Assembly (NCBI GenBank): GCA_913049685.1
Contig: CAJWZD010000017.1
Coordinates: forward strand, 1-41,208
DNA from: an uncultured Fidelibacterota bacterium
GTDB taxonomy: Bacteria; Fidelibacterota; Marinisomatia; Marinisomatales; TCS55
Direction: 5' to 3'
Length of the DNA: 41,208 bases
The translations under genes and the position numbers were made by a program. The notes below the pieces were generated by a model that saw nothing but the letters and a program-made list of their open reading frames with translations, was not told the origin of the DNA and ran no database searches. Positions 26,117 to 33,816 of this stretch are shown one piece after another. The number at the start of each line of letters is the position of its first letter. Positions within the stretch are counted from its first letter, which is position 1.

Positions 26117-27310
26117 ATGAAAATAGCTTTTTTAACTGCAGGCGGAATAGCACCGTGCCTTTCAGCATCAATTGGTGGATTAATTAAATCCTACAATTCA
26201 GTATTTCCTGATGCTCAGCTTATAGGATATTTAAATGGATACAAAGGACTGTTGACAGGAAAAAAAATCTTTTTTCCTGATTCAGTAAAGAATAATACAA
26301 AAATTTTTGACAAATATGGTGGAAGCCCTATAGGAAATAGCAGAGTAAAGCTCACAAACATCGAAAATTGTGTCAAAGAAGGCTATATAAAAGATGGGCA
26401 AGTTCCTTTAGAAGTTGCAGCTCGACAACTAATGGAAGATAATGTTGATATTTTACACACAATTGGTGGTGATGATACCAATACTATGGCAGCAGAATTA
26501 TCTTTTTATTTGAAGGATAATGGTTATGACTTGACGGTAGTCGGGCTTCCTAAAACAGTAGATAATGATGTATATCCAGTTTCACAAACTCTCGGTGCCT
26601 ATACTGCTGCTGAACAAGGCGCAATCTTCTTTGAAAATCTATCTAATGAGAATACAACTAGCTCGAGACAATTAATTATTCACGAAGTTATGGGGAGAAA
26701 TTGCGGTTGGTTAACCGCACAAACGGCAAGAGAGTATAGACAAAGACTAGATACTAAAGAATTCTTACCTGAAGTGCTTATTGAAAGATCTCGTTGGGAT
26801 ATTGATGCGGTATACGTTCCAGAAATGCCCTTAGATTTTGACATCGAATGTGAACGCTTATTAAATCTTATGAATGAAAAAGACTGTGTAAACATTTTTC
26901 TAAGTGAGGGCGCAGGTACTGAAACAATAGTTAAAGAATTAGAATCTGACGGGCAAGAAATTCAACGTGATGCGTTTGGACATGTTGCACTTGATGCTTT
27001 AAATCCAGGCAAGTGGTTTGCAAAACAATTCACAAAAAAATTACTAGCAGAGAAAACTCTCGTTCAGAAAAGCGGTTATTTTGCAAGAAGCGCTGCTCCC
27101 AATAAAAAAGATTTAGAATTAATTAAGCTGTCATGCGATCTTGCTGTAGCTAGTGCAAAGAACGGAGAAAGCGGTGTTGCTGGACTGAATGATGACAATG
27201 ACAATAAGATGGAATTAATAGATTTTAAAAGAATTAGGGGTGGTAAGCCTTTTGATGTAAATCAAGAATGGTTTTCATCTCTGCTTTCTGAAATTGGACA
27301 AAAAAATTAA
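26117..27310 (+). CDS. pfp: Diphosphate-dependent 6-phosphofructokinase
   Basis: A 397-residue phosphofructokinase interconverting fructose 6-phosphate and the 1,6-bisphosphate. Two positions mark use of pyrophosphate: GGDD at 117-120, where ATP enzymes have GGDG, and PKTVDND at 145-151, where ATP enzymes have Gly in place of Lys. MGRNCGW (192-198) is the sugar-phosphate motif. PPi enzymes are near equilibrium, so they work in both glycolysis and gluconeogenesis and save ATP. It starts 22 nt after gap and 17 nt precede the aldolase gene, which supports one operon. Specificity is predicted from motifs. Confidence 0.93.
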   Translation: MKIAFLTAGGIAPCLSASIGGLIKSYNSVFPDAQLIGYLNGYKGLLTGKKIFFPDSVKNNTKIFDKYGGSPIGNSRVKLTNIENCVKEGYIKDGQVPLEVAARQLMEDNVDILHTIGGDDTNTMAAELSFYLKDNGYDLTVVGLPKTVDNDVYPVSQTLGAYTAAEQGAIFFENLSNENTTSSRQLIIHEVMGRNCGWLTAQTAREYRQRLDTKEFLPEVLIERSRWDIDAVYVPEMPLDFDIECERLLNLMNEKDCVNIFLSEGAGTETIVKELESDGQEIQRDAFGHVALDALNPGKWFAKQFTKKLLAEKTLVQKSGYFARSAAPNKKDLELIKLSCDLAVASAKNGESGVAGLNDDNDNKMELIDFKRIRGGKPFDVNQEWFSSLLSEIGQKN

Positions 27311-27327
27311 AAATAGGAAAAAATATA

Positions 27328-28353
27328 ATGACTTTAAAATTAGATAATATGAATGAAGTAGCTGAAGCAATGGTTTCTCCAGGAAAAGGAATTCTTGCAG
27401 CTGATGAAAGCACAGGAACAATTGGCAAAAGATTTGATCAAATAAATACTGAAAGCACAGAGCAGAATAGAAATGCATATCGAGATCTACTTTTCTCTTC
27501 AGATAATATTCAGGAATATATTAGTGGTGTTATAATGTATGATGAAACATTTCATCAGTCATCCCTAGATGGCGGCGTGTCTTATCCTGAATATTTAGCC
27601 TCAAAAGGCATTATTCCAGGCATTAAAGTTGATGCAGGAGCGCACGATTTAGCTGGTACTGATGGAGAAAAAATTACATCTGGATTAGACGGCCTAGATG
27701 AAAGACTTGCTGCATATAGAAAGCTAGGAGCAAGGTTCGCAAAATGGAGAGCAGTCATTAATATCACAGAGTTGAATCCTAGTGATTATTGTATTAATAC
27801 CAATGCTCATGCGTTAGCCCGCTATGCTGCACTTTGCCAATCAAACGATATTGTACCAATTGTTGAGCCTGAAATTCTTATGGATGGTACTCATGATATT
27901 GAAGATAGTTTTGTTGTAACAGAAGAAGTATTGCATACGGTTTTCTCTGAGCTTTATAAACAAGGTGTTCAATTTGAAGAAATTATATTAAAGCCAAATA
28001 TGGTCCTATCAGGATATGATGCAGATAAAAGAGCTGGAGTTGATGAAGTTGCATCAGCAACTGTCCAATGTTTTTTAAGAAGCGTTCCTGCAGCTGTACC
28101 TGGCATAGCATTTTTATCTGGTGGTCAGTCAGATGAAGACGCGACAGCTCATTTGAATGCTATGAATCAAATTTTGGGCGAAAACAAACCATGGAACCTC
28201 TCATTTTCTTATGGTCGCGCTCTTCAACAGCCTGCACTAAAAGCCTGGCAAGGTAAAGATGAAAATACATCTAGAGCTCAAGAAGCTTTTCTCAAGCGCG
28301 CTAAATTAAATAGTTTAGCGACATTGGGTAAATACTCAACCGATCAAGAATAA
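27328..28353 (+). CDS. fba: Fructose-bisphosphate aldolase, class I
   Basis: A 341-residue class I aldolase of the type well known from animals and plants. The Schiff-base Lys222 is in ILKPNMVLSGY. Other active-site residues are Lys139 (FAKWRAV), Glu180 (IVEPEIL) and the Ser/Gly loop LSGGQSDEDA. The N-terminus GKGILAADESTGTIGKRF is typical. The enzyme cleaves or forms fructose 1,6-bisphosphate without a metal. It sits directly between the phosphofructokinase step and the GAPDH step encoded in the same operon. An AGGA site precedes ATG 27328. Confidence 0.96.
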   Translation: MTLKLDNMNEVAEAMVSPGKGILAADESTGTIGKRFDQINTESTEQNRNAYRDLLFSSDNIQEYISGVIMYDETFHQSSLDGGVSYPEYLASKGIIPGIKVDAGAHDLAGTDGEKITSGLDGLDERLAAYRKLGARFAKWRAVINITELNPSDYCINTNAHALARYAALCQSNDIVPIVEPEILMDGTHDIEDSFVVTEEVLHTVFSELYKQGVQFEEIILKPNMVLSGYDADKRAGVDEVASATVQCFLRSVPAAVPGIAFLSGGQSDEDATAHLNAMNQILGENKPWNLSFSYGRALQQPALKAWQGKDENTSRAQEAFLKRAKLNSLATLGKYSTDQE

Positions 28354-28368
28354 GTAAAGATATAATTT

Positions 28369-28869
28369 TTGGATACTCTAAGTCACGCACTTTGGGGTAA
28401 GGGTCTATTTGGATATCGAGGCCATGGCCGCTTAGCTTTAGTAATTGGGGCAATGCCGGACCTAGTTTCTTTTGGAGCTCTTTTTTTCATTAAAATAATC
28501 ACGGGTACATTAAGCTACTCTGGAACTCCTAATCTTGAAAGTCTCAAGCAGTTAGAGCCAATTCCTTATTGGGTATATGCTATGGATAACATAACGCATA
28601 GTTTTGTTGTATCATTCGCCATCATTGGAGTAGTGTATCTTTTGAAACCAAAACTAGTCTGGCCATTACTAGCATGGCCTTTTCACATTCTTTTGGATTT
28701 TCCCTTTCATACTAAAGAATTTTTTCCAGTACAGCTATTTTGGCCTATAACATCGCTATCAGTGGATGGAATTTCTTGGTCACATCCTGCTGTTTGGTAT
28801 CCAAATGCAGCTGGAATCATCATTTTATTTGTATATCGCTACAAGAATAAAAGTAAAGAAAATCTATAA
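28369..28869 (+). CDS. Small membrane protein, YdjM-like hydrolase type
   Basis: A 166-residue protein with about four membrane segments. The start MDTLSHALWGKGL, then GAMPDLVSFG and a later WPFHILLDFPFH, resembles YdjM-type predicted membrane-bound metal-dependent hydrolases, whose His and Asp residues sit near membrane edges. No reaction is known for this type. TTG 28369 is the first possible start after an in-frame TAA at 28363. It lies 15 nt after the aldolase gene, so it may be the last gene of the glycolytic unit, although nothing ties it to sugar metabolism. Its end overlaps the convergent DDAH-like gene by 6 nt. Confidence 0.65.
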   Translation: MDTLSHALWGKGLFGYRGHGRLALVIGAMPDLVSFGALFFIKIITGTLSYSGTPNLESLKQLEPIPYWVYAMDNITHSFVVSFAIIGVVYLLKPKLVWPLLAWPFHILLDFPFHTKEFFPVQLFWPITSLSVDGISWSHPAVWYPNAAGIIILFVYRYKNKSKENL

Positions 28870-29751
28870 TTCGTTGGTTAGGCAGTGAACTGCTCCACCG
28901 CTCAATCTAAATTGAGTCGTTGGAACTGTGATGTGCATCACATCTAATTCTTTAAGCAATTGATTTACCTTAAGAGATCTAAATCGTGTTGGTCCAATTA
29001 GATAGCCTGGCAATGGACAGCAATTGACAGCAAATTCGCCTAGCTGATTACCCGTGCCTATAGAATCCTCTGGGTCAACCTCAACTAATTCTACAGATAA
29101 TCTTTTTGCAAAACTCTTTAAATTAATAATTGAATCTTTTTCCATTAATGCTGTACATGCGATCATCGCAGCTAATTCATTATCTTTGTTGATTACAGGA
29201 GTGAAAATTGTGTCAAGATGAAAAACGTTTGATTTCATAATCACTAATTCATTTACATTAAATTCTTGGGCAACCCATTCCGCCCCTTTAACATTATTTC
29301 TACATACTCCAGAAAAAAGAATTTTTTTCCCAGAACAATAATAAAATTCTCCACCTTCTGCTGTTGCATTGATAGTATCAGGTATTCTAATTGTTTCATA
29401 TCCCATTGAATCAAGCATGATCTCCATGATATCACTTTCCACCTGTCTTGCTTTTTCGCTGAATTTAGATATGATAACCCTACCATTTTGATTGCTTACA
29501 AATAGATCTCGAACAAATACAAAGTCATGTTGTCGGTCTTCTTTATTATGTTTATCTAAAAAATTAGGGAAATTAATCTCAACTACCTCAAAAGGTAGAC
29601 GGTTGAAAAGCTGAGTCATCATATACATTTCAATTTCCACCAGTTCTTGATTGGGGACCATACCTTGTTTCATCGCAGGATTATTTTTATAGATAGGAGT
29701 ACCATGGCCCCACCAATTATGCTTTGGCAGATGTGAAATAAGAATTTTCAT
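28864..29751 (-). CDS. DDAH/amidinotransferase-fold hydrolase
   Basis: A 295-residue protein of the arginine-modifying pentein fold. Catalytic residues are visible: Asp82 in FVRDLFVSN, the EGGE motif at 132-135, His178 in FHLDT, and Cys290 in GGAVHCLTNEL six residues from the end. This arrangement fits dimethylarginine dimethylaminohydrolases and related arginine deiminase-like enzymes, which act on a guanidino group through a Cys-thiouronium intermediate. There is no signal peptide, so it is cytoplasmic. The start codon abuts the stop of the DUF2490-like gene, making it the last gene of a six-gene minus-strand operon. The exact substrate is unknown. Confidence 0.88.
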   Translation of the reverse strand: MKILISHLPKHNWWGHGTPIYKNNPAMKQGMVPNQELVEIEMYMMTQLFNRLPFEVVEINFPNFLDKHNKEDRQHDFVFVRDLFVSNQNGRVIISKFSEKARQVESDIMEIMLDSMGYETIRIPDTINATAEGGEFYYCSGKKILFSGVCRNNVKGAEWVAQEFNVNELVIMKSNVFHLDTIFTPVINKDNELAAMIACTALMEKDSIINLKSFAKRLSVELVEVDPEDSIGTGNQLGEFAVNCCPLPGYLIGPTRFRSLKVNQLLKELDVMHITVPTTQFRLSGGAVHCLTNEL

Positions 29752-30366
29752 TTAAATAGTGAACTTGAATACCATGGTATACGTATATATCCATTTTCCA
29801 TCTACATATTCAGATATATGTTTATAGTATACTGTGGGTGCAATTTTATCCTTTTTTGAAAGATCAAAACCAAAAACAAACCAATTTTTATTGTATTCAT
29901 TTTTTTCCATATCATAAAAAAATTCGTTTCCTATGAAAGGAGAAAGACCATTCCAATTTGTTTTAGATTTTGCCATTACTCTAACCCTATTGCGCAATGC
30001 ATCATCTTTTTCTTTTCGAATGCGATATTCCTGCAAACTGCGCACTGTCCATTTTATTTGGTCTAAATTAAATGTCTTTTGTATGAGCGCCTTAGGTCTT
30101 TTTTCTAATTTCCATAATTCTCCATTATTGGTATATATATTTCTGTATTGAAACGAAGTTGACCATGTATTTCCTATTGGAATTGTTACGCCCAAATCAA
30201 GATGCCTATAGTACAACCCTTTTTTATCAGTAGTTCTGAAATCAAGATCACTATACACACCTACACTCCCCATCTTACGTTTAAGTGTTATTTTTTCAGA
30301 CCTATTCAAAGTCTCTTGAGCAATGACGGGAAAAATAAAAAAAATTAAAAGAAAATATTTATTCAT
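29752..30366 (-). CDS. DUF2490-like outer-membrane barrel protein
   Basis: A 204-residue protein with a signal peptide (MNKYFLLIFFIFPVIAQ) and a mature part of alternating amphipathic strands. It ends in an aromatic-rich strand (WIYTYTMVFKFTI), as expected of an outer-membrane beta-barrel. The mid-part (EYRIRKEKDDALRNRVRV, then SPFIGNEFFYD) is typical of the DUF2490 family, for which no function is known. Its start overlaps the end of the propeller-like gene by 8 nt. Confidence 0.7.
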   Translation of the reverse strand: MNKYFLLIFFIFPVIAQETLNRSEKITLKRKMGSVGVYSDLDFRTTDKKGLYYRHLDLGVTIPIGNTWSTSFQYRNIYTNNGELWKLEKRPKALIQKTFNLDQIKWTVRSLQEYRIRKEKDDALRNRVRVMAKSKTNWNGLSPFIGNEFFYDMEKNEYNKNWFVFGFDLSKKDKIAPTVYYKHISEYVDGKWIYTYTMVFKFTI

Positions 30367-31204
30367 TTAACGTCTCATTTATACGTAGAAATGTTGCACC
30401 AAAATTCTCATTATCAGTCATCAAGATTAAATCACCTTTATCAAAAATCATAGCTTCAACTTTCTGATTCTCAATTATCATCAAGGGTTTTAATAGCGAT
30501 GGATGATTAAAATCAAATGTTCCAGTATTATTCATTTGACCTACTTGATATATAGCAGTTTTAAAGGGGCCATTATTTCCTGGGTCAGACGTTGCAGCGG
30601 TCCAAACTCCTCCATTTTTATCAATAGTTAAATCTGCAATATTTCGTTTAGATTTTGCAGGGACAGGTAATTCAACTTCGAATTTACTAACCTCATAAAT
30701 ATTGTGATTGGAAGGATCGTATAAAGCTACAATTAATGTAGAGCTTCTTTTATTTGACCCTCTATCGCCATAAAGGAATATCTGGCCTTGTGCGGAGCTA
30801 TAAATTGCCAAGCCTTCAAGATTCATTTTATTTGAAATTCCAGGAAGTGTAAAAGTTTGTACAATTTCAATCCTGAAATTAAAAGGATCAACATAAAAAA
30901 TATATGCCTTACCAGTGCTTTCCATCGTTATAAACTTGTTTTTAAATCCTGGCATTTTATGAAGTGCTTCAAGGTCATAGGGAAGCTTTGGTTCGGGCCA
31001 AACAAGCTTTCTTAAGCTAAGAGATTTATCTAAGTAGCTTATTCTTGGCTGACTCTTTTTTTTGTTATCGTGAACAACTAAAAATCCTTTTTCAAACTTA
31101 GCAACACCGCTAATGGAGTACTGTCTTGAGCCATGAACTTTGCGCCAATCATTTTGCGCCTCAATACTGTAACAAAGTAAAAGATATATTAAGTATTTCT
31201 TCAT
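30359..31204 (-). CDS. Exported propeller-like protein of unknown function
   Basis: A 281-residue protein. ATG 31204 is chosen because it overlaps the CYTH stop as TAATG and opens a signal peptide (MKKYLIYLLLCYSIEAQ); an in-frame ATG lies two codons upstream. The mature part repeats short strand-turn units such as KFEKGFLVVHDN, LEGLAIYSSAQGQIFLYGDR and IADLTIDKNGGVWTAATSD. This suggests a beta-propeller like the esterase-like phytase or SdiA-regulated groups. I see no sure catalytic motif. It is part of the minus-strand operon led by thiN. Confidence 0.6.
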   Translation of the reverse strand: MKKYLIYLLLCYSIEAQNDWRKVHGSRQYSISGVAKFEKGFLVVHDNKKKSQPRISYLDKSLSLRKLVWPEPKLPYDLEALHKMPGFKNKFITMESTGKAYIFYVDPFNFRIEIVQTFTLPGISNKMNLEGLAIYSSAQGQIFLYGDRGSNKRSSTLIVALYDPSNHNIYEVSKFEVELPVPAKSKRNIADLTIDKNGGVWTAATSDPGNNGPFKTAIYQVGQMNNTGTFDFNHPSLLKPLMIIENQKVEAMIFDKGDLILMTDNENFGATFLRINETLNE

Positions 31205-31665
31205 TACCATTCACAAAAAGGGTTCATGCTGAGATTTGAATTAAAATATCTTTCATCTTCTGATACCTCTTCTAAAATCCATTCAGGTTTTGAAAAAGCT
31301 TCATTAGAAGCAGCTAATTCTATTTCGGCTAGCCACAATCCTTCATTTTTTCCATGAAACTCATCAATCTCCCATATTTTTCCATCATAATTAACTTTTG
31401 TTCGAGTTTTATGAATTATCTCACCTTGACTAAGTTTTATGAGTCTCTTTGCATCGTCAAATGGAATTTTATATTCGTATTCATCTCGCGAAATACCAAT
31501 TGTTTTCGATTTTATAGTTAAAAAACCTTCCTTGCCAGTTACCCTAATTCGGGTTAGTCCTGATTCAGTAATTGAAAGATACCCCTGCATTAACTCATCA
31601 CCAGTTCCTTCAAAAGGAATTTTTGATGAATTCACTAGGAACTTTCTTTCTATTTCTTTAGCCAT
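31204..31665 (-). CDS. CYTH-domain protein, triphosphatase-like
   Basis: A 153-residue single-domain CYTH protein. The signature EIERKFLV (4-11) supplies the ExExK metal and phosphate site, and the tunnel-lining basic and acidic residues follow: LTRIRVTGKEGFLTIKSK, then IWEIDEFHG and LAEIEL. Small bacterial members of this kind hydrolyse inorganic triphosphate or thiamine triphosphate; a few make cAMP. Placed two genes after thiamine pyrophosphokinase, activity on thiamine triphosphate is an appealing option, but inorganic triphosphate is equally likely. It overlaps the transporter gene by 16 nt. Confidence 0.88.
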   Translation of the reverse strand: MAKEIERKFLVNSSKIPFEGTGDELMQGYLSITESGLTRIRVTGKEGFLTIKSKTIGISRDEYEYKIPFDDAKRLIKLSQGEIIHKTRTKVNYDGKIWEIDEFHGKNEGLWLAEIELAASNEAFSKPEWILEEVSEDERYFNSNLSMNPFCEW

Positions 31666-33014
31666 TTAAATATAAAAATCGATACTGAGGTAATTATACC
31701 AGGATAAAAAGGTTCTAACCCTAACGGGTAGACTCCGAAAATATTTTTATTTATAATCCATAAAATACTAACGATTAATGGAGCAACCATCATGGTAATT
31801 ACATCTAATTTTGCTTTTGAGAAAGACATTAAGAATGGCAAGAGTAAACCAGGTACTATTATAGAACCCAATATGTACCATATTTGAACAACGGATGGAA
31901 TGCTAAGTGCAATCATTAATGAAATCAGCACAGTTACCAAAAGCCCTTTTCTAACAAAGGGTACAGCCGTATCCTGAACAGAAATATTTTTAGTACCTTG
32001 GGAATTTTGGATTCTCCACATGATATCCCTCCCAAATGTAGTGGCACCTATAAATGTCAATGAGTCTATCGTAGACATTATCACAGATAGCATTCCAATA
32101 AAAAAAATACCAATAGCAAACTGAGGAAGAACTAGTTCAGCTAATTTTAAATATGATAAAGAGGGTTCTATATCTGATAGCAATGCTCTAGCATATAATC
32201 CAGAAAAAAGCGTTAGCATGTCAAAGATCAGCCAAAAACATACTGATAGCAGAATTCCGTGTCGTGCTGTACGTGGTGATTTGGCTGCAGCACACCTTTG
32301 GTAAAAACCTGGATCAACAAATGTCCATAGTGCTATAAAAAACCACGCTGCTATATACTGTATGGATGCGCCTCCCGTTGGATGGAAAAGATTTGAAGGT
32401 AAACTTTTAAAAATTTCGACTGAAAAATTAGAAAACTGTGCGCTGTAAAATAAAAGTAATGCAAATCCAGAAAACATTAAAGAAAACTGAAAAATATCTG
32501 TTCTTATTACCGCTTTAAGACCCCCGCTCCAGATATAGCTGACGCAAGTGATAGCGATAAGCATTAATGATAATTCATAATTTAAACCAGTGACATGATT
32601 TACAATAATTCCTGCGCTTAACAAATAGGGGGCAGGACTAGATAATATAAAAATATAAACCGCCGCAATTACACCGGGTACCTTGCCGTAGTGTTTGTAA
32701 AATTGATCGGATAATGAAACAGTTGAAAGCTTGTTAATTTTCCCAGCAACAGAAAAAGCAAAAAATATCGCAAAAAGATAATACGGTAATCCAAATATTG
32801 TCCACGTTTGTAAACCATATAAATATGTATTCTCTCCAATACCTATTATTCCACCATACCATGTAGATACTAGAGTGATAACAAATCCAGGGAGGCTCAG
32901 TTTTCTCCCCGCTAAAAGATAGCTATTTGCATCAGTTGATTTAGAAGCCTCTCTTTTAGTAAATCCTAAAATAATTAAAACAATGAAATAAGAAAAAAGG
33001 ATAAATGATAGCAT
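31650..33014 (-). CDS. Sodium:solute symporter (SSS family), possible thiamine transporter
   Basis: A 454-residue inner-membrane protein with about 12-13 helices. The N-terminal YLLAGRKLSLPGFVITLVST and TWYGGIIGIGENTYLYG match the SSS family; the SDAxSFIGATTFGRD-like stretch of the eighth helix is seen as TIDSLTFIGATTFGRDI. It starts 6 nt after thiN. SSS proteins named ThiV were predicted as thiamine transporters from thiamine-regulon genomics, so uptake of thiamine for the neighbouring kinase is plausible. No TPP riboswitch is seen upstream, so the substrate remains open (solutes such as sugars, amino acids or pantothenate are alternatives). Confidence 0.85.
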   Translation of the reverse strand: MLSFILFSYFIVLIILGFTKREASKSTDANSYLLAGRKLSLPGFVITLVSTWYGGIIGIGENTYLYGLQTWTIFGLPYYLFAIFFAFSVAGKINKLSTVSLSDQFYKHYGKVPGVIAAVYIFILSSPAPYLLSAGIIVNHVTGLNYELSLMLIAITCVSYIWSGGLKAVIRTDIFQFSLMFSGFALLLFYSAQFSNFSVEIFKSLPSNLFHPTGGASIQYIAAWFFIALWTFVDPGFYQRCAAAKSPRTARHGILLSVCFWLIFDMLTLFSGLYARALLSDIEPSLSYLKLAELVLPQFAIGIFFIGMLSVIMSTIDSLTFIGATTFGRDIMWRIQNSQGTKNISVQDTAVPFVRKGLLVTVLISLMIALSIPSVVQIWYILGSIIVPGLLLPFLMSFSKAKLDVITMMVAPLIVSILWIINKNIFGVYPLGLEPFYPGIITSVSIFIFKWLKK

Positions 33015-33020
33015 TTAAAT

Positions 33021-33644
33021 TTATTTATTGTGTCCCCTAAAAACGATCAAGGGGTCAGAGCTTGAAAGGGCAAATTCCTTCCCTAGGGATTCATTTGAGA
33101 TGAGGCTTACAGAGGAATTTATTTTACCATTAATATTATATTTTAAATTTGAAGTATTAATTATGCAGTTATGTTTTTTTATAGCCAGTGAAACCCTTTG
33201 ACCATTAAAAGATGTAAAGACCTTTTTTCCACTCATACACTCTATCGAAAAATAATCAGTAATTATCTTGATTTCTATTTTTTCATAATACTTGAAAAGC
33301 AGTTGAATATTTGCGTAGCTCATATCATCGCGACCACCTACTGCCCCCACAACAAAAATTTTCTTCTGGGCGTTCATAATGCTGAATTCTATCGCTTTTT
33401 CAAGATCTGTATTATTTTGGTTTGGATCATCGATAAGCAACCCTTCGAACGAGTCCTTATGGTTTATTGAATCAAGATCTCCGATTATTACGTGTGGCTT
33501 TAAGCGTAAAGTTTCTAGATAATTAGCAGACCCATCTGTACAAATTACCGTACCCGCTGATGACAGAATGCTCAAAGGTTTTTCATGCTGAGGAAAAACT
33601 CCATTTGCCAAAATTACAATAGGTTGCTTGAATATATTTTTCAT
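33021..33644 (-). CDS. thiN: Thiamine pyrophosphokinase
   Basis: A 207-residue enzyme transferring pyrophosphate from ATP to thiamine to make the cofactor TPP. Motifs are clear: CTDGSAN (35-41), the catalytic GDLDS (55-59) and NQNNTDLEKA (75-84). The C-terminal thiamine-binding domain shows weaker similarity but normal length. It is the first gene of the minus-strand operon. Direct pyrophosphorylation is used to salvage thiamine taken from outside, in contrast to the ThiL route from TMP. The 172-nt divergent region before it has no thi-box-like sequence. Confidence 0.93.
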   Translation of the reverse strand: MKNIFKQPIVILANGVFPQHEKPLSILSSAGTVICTDGSANYLETLRLKPHVIIGDLDSINHKDSFEGLLIDDPNQNNTDLEKAIEFSIMNAQKKIFVVGAVGGRDDMSYANIQLLFKYYEKIEIKIITDYFSIECMSGKKVFTSFNGQRVSLAIKKHNCIINTSNLKYNINGKINSSVSLISNESLGKEFALSSSDPLIVFRGHNK

Positions 33645-33719
33645 TTATTTTTTGAGTATTAAATTTATTGAAATCTAACCTTAATATCATAAAAATCCTT
33701 TGTGTACAGATTACTGACC

Positions 33720-33745
33720 ACTTTAAATTTTGACTCCATTAAAGT
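33720..33745. repeat. Short inverted repeat between thiN and the RND gene
   Basis: ACTTTAA (33720-33726) and TTAAAGT (33739-33745) flank a 12-nt spacer containing TTGACT (33730-33735). It sits in the divergent gap 33645-33816 and could be a binding site or chance in AT-rich DNA. I see no convincing promoter pair or RNA gene there. Confidence 0.3.
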
Positions 33746-33816
33746 TCTATAAACTACTTTTACCGTAACAAGATATTATTAAATCAAAATTTTAATTTTT
33801 TAAAAAACGTTTCAAA

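Noticed and set aside
33645-33816. Possible TPP riboswitch upstream of thiN
   Set aside because: The conserved thi-box segments are not present on the minus strand; only a 7-bp inverted repeat is seen.
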